From: Cladophialophora immunda
Taxonomy: Eukaryota; Ascomycota; Eurotiomycetes; Chaetothyriales; Herpotrichiellaceae
Length of the DNA stretch: 64,000 nucleotides
Assembly (NCBI RefSeq): GCF_000835495.1
Contig: NW_015622541.1
Coordinates: 1,984,001-2,048,000 of the forward strand
Direction of reading: 5' to 3'
Part shown: piece after piece, positions 1 to 8,647 of the stretch
Layout of the letters: each line of letters opens with the position of its first letter
Numbering within the stretch: position 1 is the first letter of the stretch
Made by a program: the position numbers and the translations under genes
The notes under the pieces: model-generated
The model's input: the letters and a program-made list of their open reading frames with translations, nothing else
Databases searched by the model: none
What the model was told of the DNA's origin: nothing

Positions 1-427
1 GGTCGACTGGGGAAAGATAAGGTGGATGGGGTAGATGGATTCCCATGTGCTTTGCGGGTGGGCGAGGAATGAAATGCGTAATACGTACGTGATATCTGCA
101 TGAAAAGCCGGTGGTGCAGGGAATACATAGAGCTGGCCAAGATGGGAAGGAAACATGTCTTTCTCTCACCCTTCAGCCAGCAGGTTGGTAACAAGAAATG
201 GCAATTTTAGAGGTTATCGCGCTTTTCCCGACATCTCCATGTCCGTCTTCGTCTGCGTCGCTGCCCTGTGCATCTCAGGCCAGGCCACGTAGTCAGTTGC
301 AAATGACATGTGGAATCGCAACCAAGGGTCTGCCTTTTCGATGCGACCACCCAGTCCCATGCTGATCATTTCTGGTGTCGTATAAAGCCTTTCAACAGGG
401 CGTGCTAAAGCGTGTGCAAAAGAGGGC
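1..427. other. intergenic, nothing recognised
   Basis: No open frame, repeat or RNA gene could be supported here. It lies downstream of the minus-strand dioxygenase gene, so it should contain that gene's 3' untranslated region. Confidence 0.5.
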
Positions 428-1567
428 TCAATACGTCGCAGCCAGCCTCATCACTAGATAATCCCCGCTATTGATCCCCTTGTACTTCTTCCCGGTCTCC
501 TCCCAGGTGCCTGGTAGCGCCTCAATCCAGCGGTCAAAGTTGGGGTTGCAGAAATAGGCAATGCTGTAACGAGCAGGAACCGTGGCTTCCGGGTCCTCGT
601 CGTTTAGATCGTCGTCTTTTGGTGGAGGTTGGATCACGCGGTGGTTCGTCGACTTGATCTGATCATTGCTCCAGCGCTGAAGCAAGTCGCCCGCATTGAC
701 CACAATGGTGCCGGGGATGGGTGTGGCACGTACCCACGTGCCCTTAGGCGACTTGACCTCCAGACCACCAATATTGTCTTGGAACAACAGCGTGATGGAG
801 CCGTAATCCGAGTGTTCGCCCGCTCGGACTTGGTTAGGGTTGTCGCGCCAAATGCTCTTCTTGACGGGTGGGTAATGCAGCAGTCGTAGCGTGTTGTCCC
901 CTCCGTCCGTGTAGCTGTCGAAGAAGTGCTCGTCCATGCCCATGCCCAGGGCTATGGCGCGCATGACGTTGACGTGCAGGTCTTTCAGGGTGAGGAAGAA
1001 CTGCTGCATATCCCGCGTGAAGGCCGCCCCCGTTTCGTCCAGATGTGCCGGCCACTGGTTGGGCTTCCCCTCTACGCCCTCACGACCAATCTCCATGGAC
1101 TCCTTCAGGTCCGGATTGGAGGCCCGCAGTTTGGCGATGACTTCCGGGTCGTCGGATTGCGTGACCTTTTCGCGGCCCCAGGTCACGTAGCCGCGATTGG
1201 CGTCCGGGGTGGTCCATCTCAGGGCGTCCTTCTGCTCCTGGGGGCGCTTGAAGAAGTCGGCCGACTGCGAAAAGGCGCGCGAGACCTGGTCCTCGGGGAC
1301 GCCATGGTTCTGCAGGTACAGGAAGCCGGAGCTCTTGAAGGCGTGGGAGATTTGCTCGGCGGTGGCCTTTTTGGCGGCTGCAGCGCCATGCAGGAAGGCC
1401 CCAAAGTCAATCAGCTGCGACAAGTCAAAAGCTGCCTGGAGGTCGAAAGGGGAAGGTGGTGTCTCTGGGGAGAGTAGAGAAAGGGGCAGGTGGTGCAGGT
1501 GGTGCAAGTGGTGCAAAGAGATGGAGCAGCTCCAATAGCAAGGCCCAGTGAGGGGGGAGTCTGGCAT
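428..1567 (-). CDS. 2-oxoglutarate/Fe(II) dioxygenase, thymine-7-hydroxylase-like
   Basis: Predicted 379-aa non-haem iron dioxygenase of the isopenicillin-N-synthase-like superfamily. Visible are the DIOX_N part (LIDFGAFLHG near residue 53, then SSGFLYLQNHGV), the iron ligands H252 and D254 (GEHSDYGS) and H309 (STNHRV), and the 2-oxoglutarate-binding R333 and S335 (RYSIAYF). The C-terminal INSGDYLVMRLAATY ending is typical of the fungal thymine dioxygenase/UPF0676 group. Thymine 7-hydroxylase oxidises the thymine methyl group stepwise to 5-carboxyuracil. The substrate here is inferred from family resemblance and from the divergent neighbour, an isoorotate decarboxylase-like gene. The first 45 or so residues are unusual (a His-His-Leu repeat from a 9-bp tandem repeat) and may be intron or untranslated sequence: a second ATG in another frame (1593) and possible splice sites lie nearby. 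The start is therefore uncertain; the domain is not. Confidence 0.82.
   Translation of the reverse strand: MPDSPLTGPCYWSCSISLHHLHHLHHLPLSLLSPETPPSPFDLQAAFDLSQLIDFGAFLHGAAAAKKATAEQISHAFKSSGFLYLQNHGVPEDQVSRAFSQSADFFKRPQEQKDALRWTTPDANRGYVTWGREKVTQSDDPEVIAKLRASNPDLKESMEIGREGVEGKPNQWPAHLDETGAAFTRDMQQFFLTLKDLHVNVMRAIALGMGMDEHFFDSYTDGGDNTLRLLHYPPVKKSIWRDNPNQVRAGEHSDYGSITLLFQDNIGGLEVKSPKGTWVRATPIPGTIVVNAGDLLQRWSNDQIKSTNHRVIQPPPKDDDLNDEDPEATVPARYSIAYFCNPNFDRWIEALPGTWEETGKKYKGINSGDYLVMRLAATY
1490..1518. repeat. short tandem repeat, TGGTGCAGG-like unit
   Basis: Three adjacent 9-bp units (variants of TGGTGCAGG) encode the His-His-Leu repeat at the disputed N-terminus of the dioxygenase on the minus strand. 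Such a repeat is unexpected in this enzyme family and is one reason to doubt the 1567 start. Confidence 0.6.
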
Positions 1568-2301
1568 TGAGACACAGGCATAGACATGGTCAAGTACGAC
1601 GCCGTGCCGTACGTACCGGCATGATCAGATCATCTTGTTCTACACCCTTTTGGGCGACTTCACCAGCTGAGCCCATCTTTCTTTCGCAAGGCTGAAGTGG
1701 GCCCAAGGGGGAGGGATCGAGTCAGCTGCGTGGCAGGAGTCTTCAATAGGTGCGTCCTCGTCCTCGTAGTGCTCGGAGAGAAGATGCGGCCGGAAAGTTG
1801 CCTTTTCACTAACGAGTCAAGCGGTGGGTGGCAGTGGATGAGGTGGATATTGTTCCCTGCACTCCGCGACGACGGCGTGCTCTGTGCAGAATGCGGCTCA
1901 GTTAGCGACTCACAGACACGTGAAGCCTGGGAGATACCTCGTTTCCGCGATGGGAGAACAAAAGGGAAACCCAACACGGCTTCGAGAAACATATACAACG
2001 GTGACTTTATGCAGACGAGGGGGGCAAAATGCCTCTCGCCGGCGGGGGATGAGGAGGGCAATGATTGGAGGGGAGCCTGATAAGGAATCATGGCCACAGT
2101 GGCTAGTGGCGGAGGTGCCCGTTGCCCATTGCACGAAGGAGAAAGTCGATATCGTCGTCCATCGTCATTCAATCCAGCACCACCTTCTGGTCATTATACA
2201 CCACAACCACCGTACACACCAGCCACCAACGAGGTGAGGACGGAGGAACTCAGTGACAACCTACCTCGCCCTTCTCTTCCACTGCGCCCTCCACCGCCAG
2301 C
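1568..2301. promoter_or_regulatory. shared divergent promoter of the dioxygenase/decarboxylase pair
   Basis: The 734 bp between two divergent start codons must hold both promoters. One HGATAR site (TGATAAG, 2078-2084), the consensus bound by fungal nitrogen GATA factors such as AreA/NIT2, lies about 220 bp upstream of the decarboxylase. A single copy can occur by chance, so nitrogen control is only a suggestion. The open frames here have no recognisable domains. Confidence 0.45.
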
Positions 2302-3462
2302 ATGCCTCCTCCCCCAGATCCCCCCCTGGTCGTCGACATCCACACCCACATGTACCCGCCCTCGTACATCAAACTGCTCTCCTCGCGCACGACCGTCCCC
2401 TACATCTACCAGCCCACCGAGACGCCAGACTCGGATCCCCGGCTCATCATCCTCGCCTCCGACGACGATCCCTCCCGCCCCAAATCCTCCCGGGGGAGAC
2501 CCGTCGACAGCACCTACTCGTCCTTCGACCAGAAGCGAGCCTTTATGCGCCGGCACGGCATCTCCTGCAGCGTCATCAGCCTGGCGAATCCCTGGCTCGA
2601 CTTCCTCGACCCGGACACCGCCTTGAAAACGGCCCAGGACATCAACGACGACCTCGACGGGGCGTGTGCCGAGAACAACAACACTGACTCTCCGTCCCAC
2701 GATGCGTTGAAACTCTACGCCTTTGGCTGCCTTCCCTTATCCGCTCCTGCAAAGGACATCGTCAGCGAGATCCACCGGTTAAAGTCGCTCCGTCACGTTA
2801 CAGGCGTGATAATGGGCACGACGGGCTTGGGAAAGGGCTTGGACGACCCGGCATTGGACGACGTGTACGCGGCACTGTCCTCTACGGCGACCTTGGTCTT
2901 CTTGCATCCGCACTATGGCCTGCCGGATTCCGCTTTCGGGGGTCCCGAGGTCGTCGCAAAGTCGGGCCACGTCCTCCCCCTGGCTCTGGGGTTTCCCTTG
3001 GAAACTACCATCGCCGTGTCACGGATGTACCTCTCGGGTGTCTTCGACCGCCACCCACAGCTTCAGTTCCTCCTGGCTCATTCAGGCGGCACGCTGCCAT
3101 TCCTGGCGGGGAGGATTGAATCTTGTGTGGCGCACGAACGGGAGTTCGTCGCCAACGGTGGTCATCGGCAAGGTCCCCAGCGCTCGATCTGGGATGTGCT
3201 GCACACCAACATTTACCTTGATGCCGTCATCTATGGGCAACCCGGACTGAAGGCCGCGATCGAAGCCGCAGGAAGCGTGGACCGGGTAATGTTTGGAACG
3301 GATCATCCTTTCTTTCCACCACTGGGAAATGACAAGGAGGCGAAGTGGTTGAGCGTGGAGAGTAATAAAGGCGCAATTGACGGCTGCTTGCCAGAGGACG
3401 AGGCCGCAAAGAGAAAAATATTGGGTGGCAATGCCATCAGAGTGCTTGGTTTAGACTTATGA
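2302..3462 (+). CDS. isoorotate (5-carboxyuracil) decarboxylase-like amidohydrolase
   Basis: Single-exon 386-aa protein of the ACMSD-like branch of the amidohydrolase superfamily (TIM barrel, one divalent metal). The N-terminal metal site is DIHTHMYPP (H14, H16), followed by the third-histidine region HPHYG (H202, H204), AHSGGTLPF (H260) and the catalytic aspartate in GTDHPFFPP (D334). These blocks, with SLANPWLDF, GLGKGLDDP and IYLDAVIY, match what is known of fungal isoorotate decarboxylases, which convert 5-carboxyuracil to uracil in thymine salvage. Its length is close to the roughly 370 aa usual for that family. The ATG is the first in frame and lies 12 codons before the metal motif. The divergent neighbour encodes a thymine-hydroxylase-like dioxygenase, which would make the substrate. 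Other ACMSD-like decarboxylases act on hydroxybenzoates, so the substrate remains an inference. Confidence 0.87.
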   Translation: MPPPPDPPLVVDIHTHMYPPSYIKLLSSRTTVPYIYQPTETPDSDPRLIILASDDDPSRPKSSRGRPVDSTYSSFDQKRAFMRRHGISCSVISLANPWLDFLDPDTALKTAQDINDDLDGACAENNNTDSPSHDALKLYAFGCLPLSAPAKDIVSEIHRLKSLRHVTGVIMGTTGLGKGLDDPALDDVYAALSSTATLVFLHPHYGLPDSAFGGPEVVAKSGHVLPLALGFPLETTIAVSRMYLSGVFDRHPQLQFLLAHSGGTLPFLAGRIESCVAHEREFVANGGHRQGPQRSIWDVLHTNIYLDAVIYGQPGLKAAIEAAGSVDRVMFGTDHPFFPPLGNDKEAKWLSVESNKGAIDGCLPEDEAAKRKILGGNAIRVLGLDL

Positions 3463-3595
3463 GATTCTACCTCAATTCGACGAGATCGTGTCGTCCGACG
3501 GCGCCAGGAGATTCGCCTGAAAGTCCACAACATTCTCGTACATCCGATCAGACCTAAATATCCGACAAGGCGGTTCGAGAGGCTACCAAAATTGC

Positions 3596-5215
3596 TCAAA
3601 CACCCCTCCTCCCAGATAAGATATCCCAGCCCAAGTGCTCCCAAACCTCTCCAATGAACCAATCAGGGGAGCACTCTTTCTCCCGGATTTCCTCCACCAT
3701 TTTCGTCAAGTCTGCTTCTCCCTCGTCTCCCTCGTCACGCCTCAGAGAATTGTAGAATGTTTCGTCCTCATCGCCAAACGCACCTCGAAGGAGGGTATTT
3801 TGGAGTGTTTCTTCGATCCGTCGCCGAAGACTTTTGCCCCGAGCAACATCTTCCGAGTCGGACTGCTGCAAAGCAAAAAGGAGCTGGGACTTTTCAGACA
3901 TGTGTTTCGTGTTTGCAAGCAAAAATTCCACGGCCCTGCGCAGAATCCAGATAAGATAGGGGCCTTCAATGACAACTATTCCTGTTGCAGACTTGGCGTC
4001 AAGGTGCCTAGCATCCAACAAACCACGCGGTGCAAGCAGACCTGTCTGCTTTTTACTTGTCCCAGTCAAGTCCGTGAAGACTAGAAGCGACAAGCACGAG
4101 CCAACATGGTCTAGGATGACGCACAAGTATCCTTCCAGGAGTTCGCAATGCGCATCGCAGGAGACATCAAGCATTGTTATTATCTTCACCAGCGCCTGAA
4201 CAACCTCCTTAGCCTCGGCGATGGCTTGTTCACTCGTCGGTGCAAAGCCACGATCCAGGGTCTCATGCCCAGGAGCAGCTCTCCGTCTCTTCGGTTTGGC
4301 TTCTTGCTCTTGTCTGTTGTATTCATCCAAAGCGAGTTGGTGGAGTCGCGCTAGGAAGGCTTGGGACACCTTGGTCAGGTCGGAAAGAGCCGGGTAATAT
4401 TGTTCACCGTCCTGCCCCATCTGGGGCTGGATGCATTGGAGAGCCTTCAAAATTGATGGGTAGACATTCCGAAAGGCTGCACAGAGGTCTTTGATCGATC
4501 GGTCTTCTTGCTCGAGACCATTCTGAAGCATCCTTGAGACAGGGACCACCGCAGCTCTGATTGCATACACAAGAGCCTTCTGATTGGGTTCCTCTAGACG
4601 CAGGGTGTGACGGAGGGATATGAAGCCATGAAGGAATGATTGACGATCTGCGGTAGATTAGTTTGATGTCTGCCCACGCTGGCACGCCCGAAACGCACCT
4701 GTGAGAGGTATGTTGAGCTTTTCGATGTCCAATTCACTGTCGTCTTTTTCGAGGTCCAGGTTGGTCTTTTTTTGTTTGGCTGCTGGCGGAGCTTTTCTCA
4801 CCGAGGCCGCCGGTGCATCGCGTTTGCGTTTGCCAACAGAAGACTGTTGTTTTGAGGGCTGGACTTCCTCGCCAGCCACAAGAGAGTCTCTCTCTTGTCT
4901 CACCCGATCCAGCTCATTTACCAGCTTCAAGCGTTCTGCCTCGGCTTTATGGTAGCAGCTTCTCCAGTACATCTCTGCGTCGAAGTCAAGAATTGTGACG
5001 GAGTGTCCGTGGGACCGCGACACAATGGCCAGGCGAAGACCCTCGAGGTATTCTGACGAAATCAGTCCGAACTCTCTCAAACCCAGTGGAATCATACCTT
5101 CTATGGATAATTGAGGTGGTTTCGATCGGACCACGGCAGTCGCAAGAGCGATGTGCGCAGGGCAGGGTAGGTCATCAAAATTCTGGTCGAAATTTGGTTC
5201 CAGGCGGGTTGTCAT
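3596..5215 (-). CDS. unrecognised 522-aa protein, two exons, nuclear-looking
   Basis: Exons 4699..5215 and 3596..4647 (minus) are joined over a 51-nt intron (GTGCG donor, CCGCAG acceptor), giving 522 residues in frame. I do not recognise the family. The first 70 residues are globular and mixed. A charged helical segment follows (residues about 90-115, likely coiled coil), then a basic/acidic linker with nuclear-localisation-like clusters (GKRKRDAP and, further on, KPKRRRAAP). The C-terminal half is a helix-rich domain with conserved-looking hydrophobic heptads. It shares a 510-bp divergent promoter region with the J-domain protein. The intron and the long frame on each side support a real gene; the function is unknown. 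Confidence 0.72.
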
Positions 5216-5725
5216 GTCTCCTGGTCATCTTCAGAAGTATCAGGGTAATAACATGTTGCGAGAACAGAAGCGAGCAAAGAGAGTCAAAACATAAAGCCAC
5301 AAGAAAAGAAAGAATAAAAGGACGACGAGAGGATGGAGTTATTGAGTCAAAACAGAAAGACGGAAGTCGACAGGTCCAAGAAACATGGAAGGTACGCTAT
5401 TCCTACCACGCTCAAGCACAGGAGCGTTCTAGAAACGACAGATTTACACAGAAGGGGTCATGCCATCAAAGGGTTGGGTCACCGGCATTTACTTGACTGT
5501 AGAGGATAACTCCCCCTGAGCTTGATGCCCTACGTGAAGCTCTGAGTCCGCTTCAGTGCGAGAAGAATCAATACTTACAGGATAGGGCTGTGCGGTGCGC
5601 CATAGTTGCTAGTGCGGAGCATACAGTTTCTGTGTCCTGCCCTTCGCATCTCCGCCGCTCTGTGTTTTGCCTGCAAAACTATGCCGACATCTATAGAGTC
5701 CCCATAGGTAGACCTTTTCGCAATC
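5216..5725. promoter_or_regulatory. divergent intergenic region
   Basis: It separates the divergent starts of the unknown protein and the J-domain protein and should hold both promoters. I saw no distinctive motif and no supported small gene. Confidence 0.4.
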
Positions 5726-6514
5726 ATGGCGCCGTCAAATGAGGCAGACATGTCTGTCGACTATTACGAACTGCTTTCCATCCCAGCAACGGCCTCAGAG
5801 TCTGAAATCCGACGTGCTTACAGGAAAACCTCGCTGCTATATCACCCAGACAAAGTCAAGCCCACCCCAGAGACCTTGGAGAAGTTCCAGCTCCTGCAGA
5901 CTGCGCTTAATATCCTCACAGACGCTGCCGAGAAAATCAAGTATGACCAGACGCGGGAAGCGAAGCAAAGGCGCCTGGCAGAGACCGCCGCGCTGGAAAG
6001 CCGACGACGACAGATGAAGGAAGAGCTGGAGAAACGAGAGGGATCTGCCACTGGTATGCCCGCCACTGTGAGCGGCGTGAAGCGCACCTGGACCGAGCGA
6101 GAACTTGAGATCAAGCGCATCGCTGAAGAGAACAGAAAGAAGCGGGAGGCGGCCGTGGCACACAAGGTGCAAGAGGCGCAGGCACGAACACAGGCAGCCG
6201 AGGCAGCAGAGGAACAGCAATCTTCCAGCTCGATAGACAGGTCTGTCAAAGTGCGCTGGATCAAGGAAGCAGACGGGCTAGATATCGATCAGGAAGCACT
6301 CGAAGAGAACTTCGCCGCGGGCGATGTGGAGAATGTCCTGATGCTGAAAGACAAGAAACGTCGTATCGAAGGAAGAGATAAAAAGGTCTTACTGGGCACT
6401 GCCGTCATCGTGTTCAAATCTATGGCTATAGCTAAGAAGGTCGTGGCACAGGGTCCTTGGGAGGGTATCGAAAGCGTTGAGTGGGCCGCAACAAGGGAAA
6501 CTGATGGCGGTTGA
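5726..6514 (+). CDS. cwf23: J-domain protein with C-terminal RRM, DNAJC17/Cwf23-type splicing co-chaperone
   Basis: Single exon, 262 aa. A J domain occupies residues 10-80, with DYYELLSI at its start and the HPD tripeptide (LLYHPDK) that stimulates Hsp70 ATPase. A long charged helical region (about 85-170, rich in E, K, R and A) links to a C-terminal RRM-like fold (VKVRWIKEADG, then TAVIVFKSMAIAKKVV). This J domain/coil/RRM order is that of human DNAJC17 and fission yeast Cwf23, spliceosome-associated nuclear proteins. The Hsp70-stimulating role follows from the HPD motif and the splicing role from the family. The start is the first in-frame ATG, nine codons before the J domain. Confidence 0.88.
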   Translation: MAPSNEADMSVDYYELLSIPATASESEIRRAYRKTSLLYHPDKVKPTPETLEKFQLLQTALNILTDAAEKIKYDQTREAKQRRLAETAALESRRRQMKEELEKREGSATGMPATVSGVKRTWTERELEIKRIAEENRKKREAAVAHKVQEAQARTQAAEAAEEQQSSSSIDRSVKVRWIKEADGLDIDQEALEENFAAGDVENVLMLKDKKRRIEGRDKKVLLGTAVIVFKSMAIAKKVVAQGPWEGIESVEWAATRETDGG

Positions 6515-7099
6515 GAGTGGAGGAAGGCTCATGACTTCTACAATTTCCGACAACAGCATCCTGCTATGGTGTTTGCGTTTCCGCCCGAAACGGAGAATAT
6601 TGAGCACCCGCCCTGGAATGGACCAAGGCAAACTTTCGTCAGTGAGTTGCTGTCAGTCGTCAAGCGCTGAATATGACAGCAGAATGTCCCCCCAAGGATG
6701 TTGTTTCCTCGACCAATGGAACTCACAACAAGAAGGGTTCGCACGGGGATTCCACCAGTGCTTGAAAGTGCCTGTGCTTGACACTGACTGACCTGTGCCC
6801 CTCGGTTTGCTAGAAGCAAGTCGGAATCCATGATTGTCCATTCCAGACACCGCAAAGGACCAACCAAGTCCGGACCATCCCGCCGATGAGTATCCTGGAG
6901 AATGACGCTTTGCACATGATGAGACCATCCGCTACCAGACGCCTTTGCTAGGCTGCGAAGGCCAGTACCTCAAGGAAACAGAAGGCGTGGATGCTAGTGA
7001 TTGATGCCTCTAGGTTTGCGTGTAGAAGCGTTTAGCGACCATAGAGGACGAGATCCCTTGTTTGTGACGTTCCAAAGGGACTTCTCGAAAGCCTTTCCT
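6515..7099. other. convergent intergenic region
   Basis: It lies between the 3' ends of the J-domain gene and IBA57 and should hold both 3' untranslated regions. Short open frames on both strands have no recognisable content. Confidence 0.45.
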
Positions 7100-8365
7100 T
7101 TAATCAAGTTCCTCTTCATCTTCCTCCTCTTCCCGTTTCGGTTTGACCTTCTTCTCCTTCCTCCGTAAGCTCTGCTCGACACCGTCCCTCAGCCACCTGG
7201 GCACAAACGGCTTGAGCATGACTCCCTGCTGTTGTCCGCCTTCCGCTGGTTCCCACTGTACCCTATACTGCTCAGTCGGGTCATAATTCGTCCTATCCGC
7301 AGTCAACTGGATATCTGTCATCATCTCCAAGCGGCACAGCGCGAGCCCAATGTTGCCCACTCCGGCGAGCCACTTTCCACTACTCCGCCCTCGCCCTTTT
7401 GCTCTCAACTTGCAGATGTTTGAACCTGGCGGCGGCGGGGCCAATTGCACACCGGCTTTGTACTCGGGAAGCTCCTGATCCGCCGGCAACGGCTCGGCGT
7501 CAGGGTCGTACAGTTGGCACGGTAGTATCCTCTTCCTGACCACGCCGGTGTGGTGCGTCCGGATCGTCAGTTCCTGGCCCAAGTAACAGCCCTTGAAGAA
7601 GTCGATCCCGCCAAAGAAATCGATGTTGCTTTCTTGCGGCAGCGCGTGGCCGGAGATGATCTCGGACTGGCCCTCGGCCACCCCGTTGAGCATTCGGTGG
7701 ACCGTGTATTCTTCCATCGTCGCTCGTTGACTGCCGCTGTCTTCCAGCCGCTGTATTGCACCTGGTTTCGGGGATGCTTCGTCGAGCAGCCAGCGGACGC
7801 CCATCCCAAACCTGGGATCTTGCCCTCCTCGACCCCACACACTGCTCGAACCCTCCGAATACTGAGTATCGCTAGAAGGTGGCGGCCAAGTATAATAAAC
7901 CCTCATTCTCTGTCCATCCACCTTTTCCAGCGTGAACTTTGCCCGTAGCTTGTGTTTCTTCAAGTGCTTCAACAACTCCCCCGCGCTTTCTGAATCAACC
8001 TCGATGAACCATTCTTCCCCCGGGTTATCGCTGGTGGGGGGCGGTGGGTAGACGAAGACATCGTTCAATATCCTCCCCTGTGCCGAGAGGAACGCCGTGT
8101 AGATCGGGTTCGTGCTTCCTCCGATGTCAAGGATCTTGGCAGGAATGAGGTTATGGAGGAAAAGCGCTGCGTCCGGGCCGGCGAGGCGGATGATGCTACG
8201 GTTCTCGAGATGGAGGTACTTGCTTGGGGGAGATGATGCAGCATAGAGCCGCGGGGATGTGCTGAAGCTGCGGCGGACCAGAAGTTGATCGAGATAGAGG
8301 CTCCGGATCTGGCATTCCGGGCAAACGAAGGGTCGAAAAGGACTAGATTTGAGTCTTGGAGGCAT
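7100..8365 (-). CDS. IBA57: mitochondrial iron-sulfur assembly factor IBA57 (CAF17-like)
   Basis: Single exon, 421 aa from the ATG at 8365. The N-terminus (RSLYLDQLLVRRSFSTSPRL) looks like a mitochondrial presequence. It is followed by a GcvT/YgfZ-type fold beginning YLHLENRSIIRLAGPDA. The diagnostic motif KGCYLGQE carries the conserved cysteine shared by YgfZ and IBA57 proteins. With ISA1 and ISA2, IBA57 matures mitochondrial [4Fe-4S] proteins such as aconitase and radical-SAM enzymes. The frame stays open 25 codons further upstream, but those residues do not look like a presequence, so the 8365 ATG is preferred. The tail is rich in Lys and Glu. A pogo transposon begins about 160 bp upstream of this start. 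Confidence 0.92.
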   Translation of the reverse strand: MPPRLKSSPFRPFVCPECQIRSLYLDQLLVRRSFSTSPRLYAASSPPSKYLHLENRSIIRLAGPDAALFLHNLIPAKILDIGGSTNPIYTAFLSAQGRILNDVFVYPPPPTSDNPGEEWFIEVDSESAGELLKHLKKHKLRAKFTLEKVDGQRMRVYYTWPPPSSDTQYSEGSSSVWGRGGQDPRFGMGVRWLLDEASPKPGAIQRLEDSGSQRATMEEYTVHRMLNGVAEGQSEIISGHALPQESNIDFFGGIDFFKGCYLGQELTIRTHHTGVVRKRILPCQLYDPDAEPLPADQELPEYKAGVQLAPPPPGSNICKLRAKGRGRSSGKWLAGVGNIGLALCRLEMMTDIQLTADRTNYDPTEQYRVQWEPAEGGQQQGVMLKPFVPRWLRDGVEQSLRRKEKKVKPKREEEEDEEELD

Positions 8366-8539
8366 GTTGCAAGGTTGTACTCCGTATTCACGTTCTGCTT
8401 GTGGTGTCGAGCACGGTTCGCACACGACGACAAGGATCACTAGCAGCTTTGAGGTGAATTCAGCGGCGGGTTGTATTGTTGGCGGAACCTCAACCTCTCC
8501 GCATTCTGATGTCGGTCAATTATTAAGTCCACCCCCCAA

Positions 8540-8567
8540 GTTTTGCACCACCCCTGTTTTGCACCAC
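8540..8567 (+). repeat. left terminal inverted repeat of the pogo element
   Basis: 28 bp made of two copies of GTTTTGCACCAC separated by CCCT. It matches the inverted right repeat at 27 of 28 positions. A third partial copy (TTGCACCACC) follows at 8571-8580. Confidence 0.9.
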
Positions 8568-8647
8568 GCGTTGCACCACCCCGCCACCTCTCTACCAACT
8601 CAATCAATCAACTACCACTCAACCAATTGGCCTTTAATCACGCTCAA

